NCBI GenBank assembly: GCA_033085395.1
Contig: JANQBS010000443.1
Location: 1 to 22,875, forward strand
Origin: Xanthoparmelia taractica
Taxonomy: Eukaryota; Ascomycota; Lecanoromycetes; Lecanorales; Parmeliaceae
DNA length: 22,875 nucleotides
Direction: 5' to 3'
The position numbers and the translations under genes are program-made. Numbering within the stretch: the first letter of the stretch is position 1; every line of letters starts with the position of its first letter. This document shows positions 1 to 8,987 of the stretch, piece by piece. Below the pieces are notes generated by a model, which did not search any database, was not told the origin of the DNA, and was given only the letters and a program-made list of their open reading frames with translations.

Positions 1-130
1 ATTACGTAATATATTTATTAAAAACCCAATGGGAGTATGGGATATCTTATACCTTTCGATATGGCATTCGAAAAACTGGTCCCATACCATCAAATATACC
101 ACACCTTTCCGACCCGTATTTTAGCTAATT
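1..130. other. Short less-mutated segment at the left edge
   Basis: Bases from about 25 to 125 are visibly richer in G and C, and keep many CA and TG steps, unlike the DNA that follows. An 8-base inverted repeat is present (GTATGGGA at 35-42 and TCCCATAC at 80-87). A related pair of short tracts, ACCTTTCGA and ACCTTTCCGA, also occurs. No reading frame is convincing. It could be the end of an LTR or leader of element H, a fragment of another repeat, or single-copy DNA that escaped RIP. The sequence does not decide between these. Confidence 0.4.
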
Positions 131-249
131 TAAGCTTAATAAAATCTTAATATTAAAATTCAATCGATAGTAATAATATTAAATATTTTAATAATAATAT
201 AGACTTTTATCGAGAAATTAAAAGCGAAGCGAGATCTTTAAAAATTTAT

Positions 250-1408
250 AAATAATCGTCGATCGTAAGAACGTAATAAGTAATCTAATTCGTTTAAATA
301 ATCTACGTATTATTTATAAAAAGAATCTTAGCAATTAGATAGATTATTCTATTTCTACGATAATCGTTATTTATTATTATCCTATAAGCGATAAGAAGAT
401 TATTAAATATTATAGAATATTTATCGTCTTTATTAAAGAGAATATAATAATTAAAATAAATATTTCTCGTATTCGTTATAGAAGTGTTCGTAGAATTAAG
501 TATAAGTTATAGCTTCGTATATTAAATAGCTTATTATCACGATATCAATTAAGAATATTAATGCAAATCGGGTTTTAAGTTTATCTTAATAATCTATTTA
601 TTCTTCTTCGCGATTATAGAATTATAATAAAAATAATATAAGATTATAAGAAAATCGAAATTTATATTTTCGAGAACGTGGCGATAATTAATTAAATTTT
701 TGATCTCGGCAATTTTAATAAGATAATAATTTTACTTCTTCTTAATAATCGATAAGAATTTACTGTAAAGATTTCTACTATTTATATATTAAAAATAATT
801 ATTTCGTCTATAATAACACTTTTATTTCAACTTATAAAGATATCGAATATTATATTTAGATCGGCGATAAGTCGAATTAATATCTCGATAAGCAAGTTAT
901 ATAAAATAAAGAATGCATCGATATAATCGAAGCTAATTATATTATCGTAAATTATATTAAATTTTACTTTATTGAGAATTAATTAATTAAGATAAGAATA
1001 TATTAAAACTATTATAAGAATTTCTCTTTAGAAAATTAATTATATAATTATCTTAAAGATTGCCGAAGAATAATTTAAAGAAAATTCGCTTTAGACTACG
1101 AAGTTAATATTATATCTCGAATCTTATCGTTTACTTAAATTATATTAATAGTCAAGATTTTATACGTTAAAGAGAAAATAGACAATGAGGATCTCGCGAC
1201 TTTCTTCGTTAATCTAGATTATCTTATTATTAGGTTAATTATAAAGCAAATATTAGAAATTAAGCTCGCTTTCAAAAAATAATATTATATTATATTAATA
1301 ATCTTCTTTACCTAATTAGAAATAAGAATTATTATCTATATAAATTCGAGATATCTTATATTATTAATTAATAGATAATTTTTTATCGAAATTCTATTAT
1401 ACGTAGAG
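250..1408 (+). pseudogene. gag and N-terminal protease of element H (degraded)
   Basis: No open frame survives, but a low-complexity, gag-like translation can be followed from roughly 300. It becomes an acidic/Asn-rich stretch (about 840-960) and then the start of an aspartic protease. The last part reads, in the frame starting at 1334, as a strand with Y-I-N-S-R at 1340-1354, followed by L-I-N-R and an F-F pair. This fits the usual 'C-x-D-S-G ... L-I-D-R' protease active site of fungal Ty3/gypsy polyproteins, with the catalytic Asp changed to Asn (GAT to AAT) and Gly to Arg (GGA to AGA). Stops fall at likely Gln/Trp codons. The domain is cut at 1408 by copy A and continues at 16498. Protease identity is fairly secure; the gag assignment is by position and composition. 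Confidence 0.6.
1404..1408. repeat. Target-site duplication of copy A, left (TAGAG)
   Basis: TAGAG directly precedes the LTR start (TGACACG) and recurs directly after the 3' LTR at 16493-16497. A 5-bp duplication is typical for Ty3/gypsy integrases. It defines both ends of copy A. Confidence 0.9.
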
Positions 1409-1580
1409 TGACACGAAAACGCACTTGCCAAGCCAACCAAGCACTCGGCAAGGCAAGTACTTGGCTGACACTCGGCTAAGGCAAGTGCTTGGCTGGCCCT
1501 AACTTAGATAGAATTTTCCAACTTAGAATAATCAAGACTTAGACACCCAATTAACTAACTATATCCCTTTTGCTATTACA
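1409..1580 (+). repeat. 5' LTR of copy A (172 bp)
   Basis: It starts TGACACGAAAACGCAC and ends TGCTATTACA, the TG...CA termini of an LTR. The 3' partner at 16321-16492 has the same length and, by hand alignment, differs only by transitions. The first half holds several copies of a palindromic GGCAAGTGCTTGGC-type motif. The second half holds ACTTAGA three times (1502, 1521, 1537), of which the first two are conserved in all five LTRs of this window. The LTR keeps many more CA/TG steps than the interior. Confidence 0.92.
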
Positions 1581-1583
1581 GTA

Positions 1584-1597
1584 TAATAGCAACGCCC
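1584..1597 (+). promoter_or_regulatory. Primer-binding site of copy A (mutated)
   Basis: Three bases after the LTR, TAATAGCAACGCCC lies where the tRNA primer should pair. Copy B has TAGTAGCAACGCTC and copy C has TAATAGCAACGCTC at the same place. The likely ancestral form is TGGTAGCAACGC, with TGG (complement of tRNA CCA) lost by RIP at CpA. The tRNA species was not identified. Confidence 0.6.
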
Positions 1598-1940
1598 AAA
1601 TAACTATCATTAGCTATTCCAGGAGATTCTTTATTATTACTTTATTATTACTTAATTAATATTTATTGTATTCGTTAATCCGCGAAGAATTATATTCTAT
1701 CTAATAAAATTCGCATACAAAATTATCGAAATTCCTATTTAAACGGTCGGAATCTCACTAAGTTCGTCAAAGAACTTATTAAACTCAGCTCCCTTACACT
1801 CACTATTATTATTATCATCGCTACAACTTACTTATTATTGCTGCATTATTATATTGCTACTATTATAAATCATTATCGCCTCTTTTAAGCTACTTACCTT
1901 ACTATCTTTACTATAAAAGAAAGGAAATACTACATTATTT
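1598..1940 (+). other. Leader region of copy A
   Basis: This is noncoding DNA between the primer-binding site and gag, conserved in copies B (inverted, about 13580-13904) and C (21039-21396). It includes a conserved block around CAGGAGATTCTTTATTATT (1620-1638) and a short-unit run of TTATTATT and CTACTATT type. It is less mutated than gag. No reading frame is supported. Confidence 0.6.
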
Positions 1941-3780
1941 GATTACATATATGCGTTATATCTTCATATTAATGAAAAACCTTTCTTATTAATATAATAC
2001 TATCTCGCCGTCACCAAGAAGATAGCTATTATTCTATTTCCATTATTAAGAAGACTACTATTATCCTATCTTCGTTATAAATTATTATTATCCTAACTCC
2101 GTTAGCTCTAAATCCTATCTCTCAAGATATTATTATTTTAATCTTTCAAATAGACGAATTTCTACACTCCGAGCACGTCTTTATTAGTCTTATCTCCGAC
2201 GATATCAAAAAGTTTATTATCGATATCGTTAAAATTAATTTTAAATCTTTAGAAATTATAAAAGAAATAACTTCATTAGCCCGTGACGCACGTATAAGAG
2301 CTCGTTGTATATCTATTAAGACTTTATTAAACTAGTCAACTAGCTAAGTACTTAATCTATCGATTTTTAAGACTACTCTAACTAGATTTAAGGCTAATAT
2401 TTAGCTATTAAGAAGATTAAGAAAATCTTCTTTTATTAGCGATACACCTCGTTCTTCGCCTTTAAAAAGTTCTATTACTAATAATTCTCCTATTAAAAAT
2501 CCTTATAACACTAACTCTAATTCTAATAATTCAACTATTATAACTTCGTTAATTCTATATTAAATTCTACGTCAAATTTAAGTATAAATTCTACTTCTAA
2601 AGATATTTTAAACTTTAATATAACTAAAAATAACAATATTAATTAATAGAATACTAGCTTTTCATAGCAATAATAGACTGCTTTATAAGGCCTTTTATGT
2701 AGCGTATCTAAATCGCCTAATAAGCGAGGATCGTTAAAATAAAATAATATTAATGCTATAGTAGGAACTATATTAATTAGTAGATGAAATACTAGTAATA
2801 TAGAATTCTTCAATTCGATATAGAACGATAAATCGATAGCTTTCGATACTTCTTTAATGAAAACTATATCAAAAGAGACCTACTTTCGAAATATATATTT
2901 ATTTTTGGAGTATACTCGTAACGTAGCTAGCATTAAGAATAATAAGCTCTTTTATATAAATCTCTAAACTTATCTTAAGAGGCCTATCTTAAAGTAATAA
3001 TTAAGTGAGCTTTCTAATAATAATAAGCGTCTTATAAAGCTCGAGAATAAACTAAATAAGTGAGAGAGAATACTAATCGAACGATTTAAGATATCTATTA
3101 ATATAATAATTAATTCGTTATTAAAGAAAAGATATATCTTAAGAGATGCTATTAGCAAGAGAAAGCCTTAAGAATATATATAAAAGATTTTACGTGCTTT
3201 AAAGAATATTGACTTAATTATTATCAAAAGTTAGCTTAATATAATTTATAACGATTTAAATATTAAGCTAAGGCGTAACTTAAAGAAGTTAAAGAATCGA
3301 ACTATCTTATATAATTTTCTTAAGAAAATAAATAATCTTAAGTATAATTAATAGATCTATACAAATAAATATAATTCGAGAATACATAACTTTTCTTCTT
3401 CTTCTTCTTCTTCTTCTTCTTCTTCGAGAAATACCTTCTCTTCTTAAAATCGTTCTTCTTAAAATCGGAGTAATAATAATAAAGATAATTCTAATTAATA
3501 TTAACCTCGTTTATAATAGTAATCTTTTTAGTTATTTCGGCCTTAGCAAAATATAAGTCCTGATAATTAATATTAGCGGCCTTATCTTCAGTAATATAAG
3601 AGTCAAAACGCTCAATCAACTTAATTATTTCCTCGCCAATTTAATAATTAAAATACTTATTCAAATTCGCAGCAAAACGCACAGCAAATGCCTCGTCAGC
3701 CTCTATAAATCGCCGCTCTAAACGTATTAAATTCGATCTCGAATCGACCTTTATTTGATAGTCAACAGTAGTTTTTTTTT
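1941..3780 (+). pseudogene. gag (capsid/nucleocapsid region) of copy A, degraded
   Basis: A protein-like translation runs from about 1973 to 2545 in one frame and continues from 2548 to about 3771 in the next, so there is at least one indel. Recognisable parts are a conserved block with A-R-D-A-R-I-R-A-R near 2280-2305, an Asn/Ser-rich stretch at 2470-2545, a charged helical block with N-N-N-K-R-L and K-L-E-N-K-L-N-K (3016-3060), a serine run encoded by TTC repeats (3393-3425), and a Gln/Asn/Pro-rich tail (3430-3770). Nearly all stops sit at plausible Trp or Gln codons. By position it is gag; no CCHC knuckle is visible. The same block exists in B and C. The open stretch on the opposite strand at 2970-3158 is an antisense shadow, mirrored in copy B at 12372-12578. 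The start is uncertain because of tandem repeats near 2026-2084. Confidence 0.7.
3393..3425 (+). repeat. TTC microsatellite (11 units) in gag
   Basis: Eleven perfect TTC units are read as a polyserine run (TCT codons) in the gag frame. Copy C shows the same run starting at the window edge (22867 onward). Copy B lacks it at the equivalent place (near 12150). Confidence 0.9.
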
Positions 3781-3781
3781 A

Positions 3782-4990
3782 GATTAATATTAACTTAAGG
3801 TTTTTAGCAAAATCAAAGCAATTAAAGGTCTTAATTTAATGCTATAAATCGTTTAAAAGATAGCTATCTATTAGATATCTACTATTAACGAAAATGCGAA
3901 GCTCGACAAATAAGCTTAAGATTCGAAATATTAGAAAGAAAATATTAATATCAAATATATTTACTTTATAGGCGAAGATTAATATAAAAATAAGATATAT
4001 TACGGTAATTCTAAGTATAATCTTAAATATTTTATATAGCCTAATAATTAGATTACTAACTTTGTGAAAATTGAAATCTATCATCGAAACTATTAGAAAT
4101 TCTTCTTATCCAAGATCAAATTATATAAGCATTTACGTATTTGTTTTGGGAAGCACGTCTATATCAACGAATTAATATTTATAAAGCCTTTTAATTCTTC
4201 TAACTCTAAGGAGTAATTTATAAAGTCTTTTAGTTCTTCTAACTCCGAGGAGTAACTTATAAAGTCGTTTAACTTCGCTAATAAAAACTTAAAAATTATT
4301 AAATTTATCACTTTTAATTAGGATTTAAGAAATAGATTTACTTTTCGAAGTTAAACTTACGTTATAATTAAAGTTAAGCTCGATTTCGCTAATTAAGAAG
4401 ATAAGGTTTATATTAATATTAAATATAATATAAGTTTAATAGATAGATTATAATATTCTTAGTAGTGTTCGAATATAGCTATCTTTAAAATAATAACACC
4501 TTTACGAGTGCGTGGGATTAATGCTTCTAAATACGAGACTTCGAAGTATATTACGTAGAATATCTATCTTTCTAGAATTAATAATTAAGATCGAAGAGTG
4601 CTTATATATTTACGTAGGAAATTATATATTATCGATGATTTACGTGTTAAAATACTTATTAAAAATAATATTATTAGATTCGAAGAACTTATTATTAATA
4701 TAATTAATAAGAAAGTAAGGATTAATAGTTATAGTATCACGATTAATATTATTATTTAATCTCGAGGCGAATTTATGCGGAGAAAGATCTATATTAAATT
4801 ATCTATTTTCGTGTCTTCGCATAGCGAGATAATTCTATTAATCAAAGAAATTAATCTATCTAACGATTATAATTTCTTATTTGAGCTAGCAGTATAGACG
4901 AATTTAATAATATTCACTTATTTAATTAATTATACGATAACTAAAATCTTAATTCGAAATAAGTCTAATATATCTATTTAAATTTCAAGG
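3782..4990 (+). pseudogene. Aspartic protease region of pol, copy A
   Basis: After a T9 run (3772-3780) the readable frame moves by one and then stays fixed through protease, reverse transcriptase and RNase H. An acidic linker (about 3880-4090) leads to a Phe/Lys-rich block. The protease follows. Its active-site triad appears as N-I-K at 4415-4423 where D-T-G is expected, followed by I-S-L-I-D-R. A conserved flap-like block I-T-P-L-R-V-R-G (4493-4516) and the core Y-I-I-D-D-L-R-V-K-I-L-I-K-N-N follow, matching the V-D-N-L-x-A-x-M-L-I-G-x-D motif of fungal Ty3/gypsy proteases. It would process the polyprotein; it is inactive here because the catalytic Asp is lost and stops are frequent. Confidence 0.78.
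4183..4260 (+). repeat. 39-bp tandem duplication in pol, copy A
   Basis: There are two units, 4183-4221 and 4222-4260, starting AAAGCCTTTTAATTCTTCT and AAAGTCTTTTAGTTCTTCT, with a partial third. The unit is 13 codons long, so the frame is kept. Copy B has no such duplication in its matching sequence near 11290-11360. Confidence 0.8.
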
Positions 4991-4999
4991 AAATTACGA

Positions 5000-6607
5000 C
5001 TTAAAAATATTCTCGAAATAAACTACGAAAATTACTTTTAAATTAATATCGAATTTGAATTCGCCTTAATAAAAATAATTATAAATTTAAGTATAGATTT
5101 AAGCTTAAATTAATTAACTTTTTTATTATTTAAAGAAATTAGATTATTAAATAAAGTTATAATTTTTAGAGATATATAAGCTAAAACTATATTAGTCGAT
5201 CTAATTAACGAATTCTTATAAATCTAATAAAATATTAACTTTATTAAAGTACTAGAAGAGAAGTAAATAAAGCTTTTATTAAGAGATAATTAATAAATTA
5301 AGATTAATAAAAAAGTTAAAATCTATCTCTTAAGCGTATAAGATTAAGAGATAATTAATAAAGTCTTTAATAAGCTACACGAATAGAAAAGACTTATATA
5401 AATTAAAGATTCTATATTCTTTTTTTATCCGATATTCGTTATATAAAAAATACTATTTAATAATATTATTAAGAAAAGATTAATAATTAATATTTGAGAT
5501 TTAAATAACTTACTACTTCGAGATATATATTTAGTGCCTCTTCAATAGAATATAATTGAGATATTAACTAATTACGATTTTATCTAAATAATCGATGCTA
5601 CTTCCTTTTTCTATCAATAACGAATATATTTAAATTATCGCTATATATAAACTATTATAAGTTATAGAGATTAAGAAACTTTTAATGTTTTAATTATAAG
5701 TTATATAAATTCGATTATCTATATCTAACGTTAAATTAATAAGATCTTACAATATATTTTTAACGTAAAAATTTACGTTAATAATATAATTATAAGTGTT
5801 AGAATATTTTAATAGCACTTATAAAATCTCCGCTAACTATTTAAGCTTTTCGTAAAATTTAATATTACTATTTTTTTATAAAAGTCTTTTTAGAATATTT
5901 AAATATTAACTTATTAATTAGAAAAGTTAATTCTTTTAACTTAATTTCATTAAAAGATAAGCTTAAGACTATTTTAAATTTATAATATCTTAATATATTA
6001 AAAGAATTCAAACACTATTTAAGATTAACTAATTATCTACGTTAATATATTTATTTCTATATATAATTAACATAGTACTTATAAAATCTCAAAACACTAC
6101 TTCTTAAGAAAGCATCGAATTTTAAACGTTAAAGAAATTAACAGTCTTTTAGAATAAAGCTATTTATAGCTTAAGAGAAGTAATTAACTTCTTTTTAGCT
6201 TCTTTAAAAAAATACTATCTTAATTAACGATTCTAATATATTTTAATAATACTCGAACTTTATAAATTAATTTAAATATCTTAAAAAATTTTAATTGTAA
6301 GGCGATAGTCTTTTATATCAAATCGAATACACATAATAGCAAAAATAAATAATCTTCTCGTATATAAACGAAGCCTATTCTTTTTCTATTAGAGCTTCTA
6401 ACTATAATAAAAAGAAATTATTAATCTACGAAATTAAAGATTACTAATCTTATTTGATATCTAAAGAAAATAAGATATATAATCGAATCTTTAAGGTATT
6501 CTATAAGAATATAGATTAATCACTCTATTATTATTAATATTATAAAATAAAATAAAATTGTTTCAATTATATTAATAATACGAATAAATATTTATTTAAT
6601 TCGAGCT
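5000..6607 (+). pseudogene. Reverse transcriptase and RNase H (N-terminal part), copy A
   Basis: The same frame as the protease carries classic Ty3/gypsy reverse transcriptase blocks: K-V-F-N-K-L-H-E (from about 5360), D-L-N-N-L-L-L-R-D-I-Y, I-I-D-A-T-S-F-F-Y-Q (5588-5617), E-T-F-N-V, and the polymerase box, here Y-V-N-N (5774-5785) where Y-V-D-D is expected. RNase H follows with I-L-F-L, then N-Y-stop-S-T-K-L-K and L-K-K-I-R-Y-I-I-E. This fits the family motif Y-W-x-T-E-L-E ... R-K-I-R-H with Trp turned into a stop and Glu into Lys. Both catalytic Asp of reverse transcriptase are lost. The region is cut after L-I-R-A (6596-6607) by copy B and continues at 14070. Confidence 0.85.
6603..6607. 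repeat. Target-site duplication of copy B, left (GAGCT)
   Basis: GAGCT precedes the inverted LTR of copy B and recurs right after it at 14065-14069. The uninterrupted form of this site can be seen in copy B itself at 8988-8992 (reverse strand). Confidence 0.9.
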
Positions 6608-6750
6608 TATAATAGCAAATGGGTGTAAGGTCAGTTGGGTGTGTAAGTCTTGATTATTCTAAGTTGGAAAATTCTATCTAAGTCAGCCAGTCTGCCAAGC
6701 ACTTGCCTTGGCTATTCTCGATTGACTTGACAAGTGCGCTTTCCGTAATA
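6608..6750 (-). repeat. 3' LTR of copy B (143 bp)
   Basis: It reads on the minus strand from TATTACGGAAAGCGCAC to TTGCTATTATA; TG and CA termini are both changed to TA. By hand count it differs from the 5' LTR (13922-14064) at about 11 sites, all transitions. It is 29 bp shorter than the LTR of copy A, in the palindrome-rich half. The two ACTTAGA motifs are kept. Confidence 0.92.
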
Positions 6751-7215
6751 GCATTCGCCGAAATAGAAGAAAAAGCGAGCGACCTCGCTTACTGTTATAT
6801 ACATATTGAAGTTATTTATATTGAGGTATATAGAAAACCCTTATTAATTAAATAGTGTGATAATAGCGTACTTAAATTGACGGGAGTTAGTGATAGTGAG
6901 GTCTTCTCGATAATAATAGTAAGGTCTTTTTGGCGGCTAAATCATATAGTTAGAATATTAGTTAGTATAAGGTAGTAAATTAATAATAACACTATTATGC
7001 CTGTATTGTTATCTCTCTTTAATAATCACATAAACGTTATTAAGTAGAGGAGAATTATTTCTCGATCGATAATACTCGTTAAACGCTTAAATATAGCGAT
7101 AAGATAAGTAGGTGTAATGTGACTATTATTCTTACTTGACTATAGATATTTTATTTATAAAGATATTAATGAAATAGCGATATTATGCTTTCTTAAACGA
7201 TTTCTTCTTCTCGCG
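6751..7215 (-). other. 3' noncoding segment of copy B
   Basis: This lies between the end of the polyprotein and the 3' LTR and is homologous (inverted) to 15999-16320 of copy A. It includes a strongly conserved GC-richer block with AGCGAGCGACCTCGCTTAC (6774-6792), which contains an inverted pair. No clear polypurine tract could be named. Confidence 0.6.
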
Positions 7216-8987
7216 AGTAAGATTAATTAAAAAGACGGACATAAGATTTTAGAAGCGAGTGTAGCTCGAATTTTAGCTACTTTCTTCTTATATTTCTTTA
7301 TTAACTTAGAGATATTATTAAGATTCTTGATATTTTATTACTAATTATATTTAGAATTATATTTCTTTTATCTTATTAGATATTCTATAATTAAATTACG
7401 TTCTTTCTTGATAATTCGTTTATTAAGAAGTTATTCGATTTCTAAATTGATAATATTATTCTTATTAATAGAAATAGACGAGATATATTAAGGTCGAGGG
7501 CGTTAAAAAAGATTATTCTATAATATAGAATAAGGCTTTAATTATATTATTGTAAAGATAAAATAAACTCTTTATTAGATAAAGATAACAAGTCTATAGA
7601 TAAGTCTATTTACTCTATTTATTATCTAAAAAGAATTAATATATTATTGTAATAACTTATTAATAATGTTAAGAGTAGAGAAGATCTTATAGTCTTTATA
7701 TAGTCGAAGAAGCGTCTATTCTCTTATTCTAAGAAATATCGATTAATGCTTTCTATCGTAATAAAATTTATTAGATATTTAAGTAAAATTAATAATATCT
7801 TTAGTTATAATTCGTGTAAAGATATAATTAATTTTCACTAATAAATAAAGTAAATTAAAGATCTATTTAAAGTAAAATTATAGATTATTTTATTTAACGT
7901 AATCTTAATTTTAGAGGAGGCGGAGTTATTTAAGAAAGTTTATATTTATAATAATATTTTTAATTATAAAGAAGGTCTGTTAAGAGTATATATAAAGTAT
8001 TTTAAAGCTATCTTAGCAGTTTAATTAGTGCGTTCGCTCGTATTATTAGTTTGTAAATAATAAACTATCGAATAAAGTAGAGAAATCTTTAATAGTTTGA
8101 AAAGCGATTCTTAAAGCTTCGAAAGAAATTTTTTATCTCGATCGCTAATAATGGCTTTTAAGATTTTTTAATTAATAATATTAAGTTAATTTAGAAGTAC
8201 TTTTACTTAATTAAATAATTTTTATAAACTTATAGATAATAGATATAATATAATTTAATTTATAATTTAATAGAGATAATATTAAAATAAAGTTAGTAGT
8301 TAGAGTATAAAAAGGCACGGGCGGAGATAAGATTAGCTATAAACTATCGTAAGATGCGTGTCTTTTTATTTATAGAATTAAATACTTCGGGCAATATCGA
8401 ATAAAGTCTCGTAAGTACTTTGTGATTTTATAAATATATTAGAATAAGATAATAATTTCGTAGTATTTCTAAAAACTAGAATATTCTTTTTTATATATTA
8501 AAGTAAGAATATTCTTTATTAATAAAGAGGAAATATAAAGTTATTATTAGCTCGTAATTCTATTAATATAAAAGATAAGATCTCGCTATATTTCGTGAGT
8601 AAGACTTTATTATTCTTACTTTTACTATTAATTCTTATTCGATTGAGGCGAAAAATAAGGATTAATATTTATAGTAAAGAGATGCTTTTCTCGCACGAAA
8701 AATAAAGAAGCTACGTTCTCGCTAAGATAATTATTAATATCTAGCTATATAAAAATCCTTTTTTAATAATTATCTTATTAATAGTTTTAAATATATTTCT
8801 TATAAAATAAAGCACTTATTTTTATTAAATTTGCAGTGAAAATATAAAGAGTATTTAACTTTGAATAATAATAAGGTAGCGAATTATTTTTATTTAGATT
8901 TATAAGCCTTGATAAAGCATTAAATATAATATGCTCTTTATTAGGCTTATAAGAGACGATTAAATTAAATTACTTTAAGAGTTAAGT
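7216..8987 (-). pseudogene. RNase H tail, integrase and chromodomain of copy B
   Basis: Read on the minus strand this is the C-terminal pol region. The integrase core is seen at about 8410-7900: the first catalytic Asp position is Asn (T-N-F-I-L-I-L, near 8284-8294), and I-S-D-R-D-K-K-F lies near 8131-8155. The chromodomain lies at about 7480-7330, with E-Y-L-I-R-stop-K at the expected R-W-K. A 35-bp stretch present in copy A (about 14881-14915) is absent here near 8207-8216, between short TAATTA direct repeats, which breaks the integrase frame. The region is homologous to 14070-15998. The protein would insert the cDNA, with the chromodomain guiding it to marked chromatin; it is non-functional here. 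Confidence 0.82.

Larger units (their letters stand above)
1..1408 (+). mobile_element. Outer Ty3/gypsy element H, left part (split by copy A)
   Basis: This is the 5' portion of a RIP-degraded LTR retrotransposon that continues at 16493. The two parts are joined by the TAGAG target duplication of copy A (1404-1408 and 16493-16497). Reading across the removed insertion continues the protease domain without a frame change. The upstream LTR of H is not recognisable in the window, so the true left end is unknown and the first ~200 bases are assigned only by adjacency. Confidence 0.75.
1409..6607 (+). mobile_element. Ty3/gypsy chromovirus copy A, left part (5' LTR to RNase H)
   Basis: This is the 5' two thirds of copy A: LTR, primer-binding site, leader, gag, protease, reverse transcriptase and most of RNase H. 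It is interrupted by copy B and resumes at 14070 (the GAGCT at 6603-6607 repeats at 14065-14069). Removing B plus one GAGCT restores an element of about 7.6 kb flanked by TAGAG. Copy B (- strand) matches its interior throughout, in inverted orientation. Confidence 0.9.

Noticed and set aside
2970..3158. 62-codon open frame on the minus strand
   Set aside because: It is antisense to the gag block with K-R-L and E-N-K-L-N-K motifs. Its look-alike at 12372-12578 (+) is the antisense of the same block in copy B. Conservation comes from the sense protein.
3393..3425. TTC run as a regulatory polypyrimidine tract
   Set aside because: It lies inside gag in frame as a serine run and is shared with copy C at the same protein position.
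3842..4084. 80-codon open frame on the minus strand
   Set aside because: It is antisense to the acidic linker before the copy A protease, has no start context, and is an Ile/Leu-rich product of AT-rich DNA.
4512..4703. 63-codon open frame on the plus strand
   Set aside because: It is in a different frame from the protease motifs that overlap it (frame of 4484), with no similarity to anything I recognise.
1409..6750. A DNA transposon with long terminal inverted repeats at 1409-1580 and 6608-6750
   Set aside because: The inverted pair is the 5' LTR of copy A and the 3' LTR of the inverted copy B. Target duplications, LTR partners at 16321 and 13922, and Ty3/gypsy pol motifs inside explain everything.
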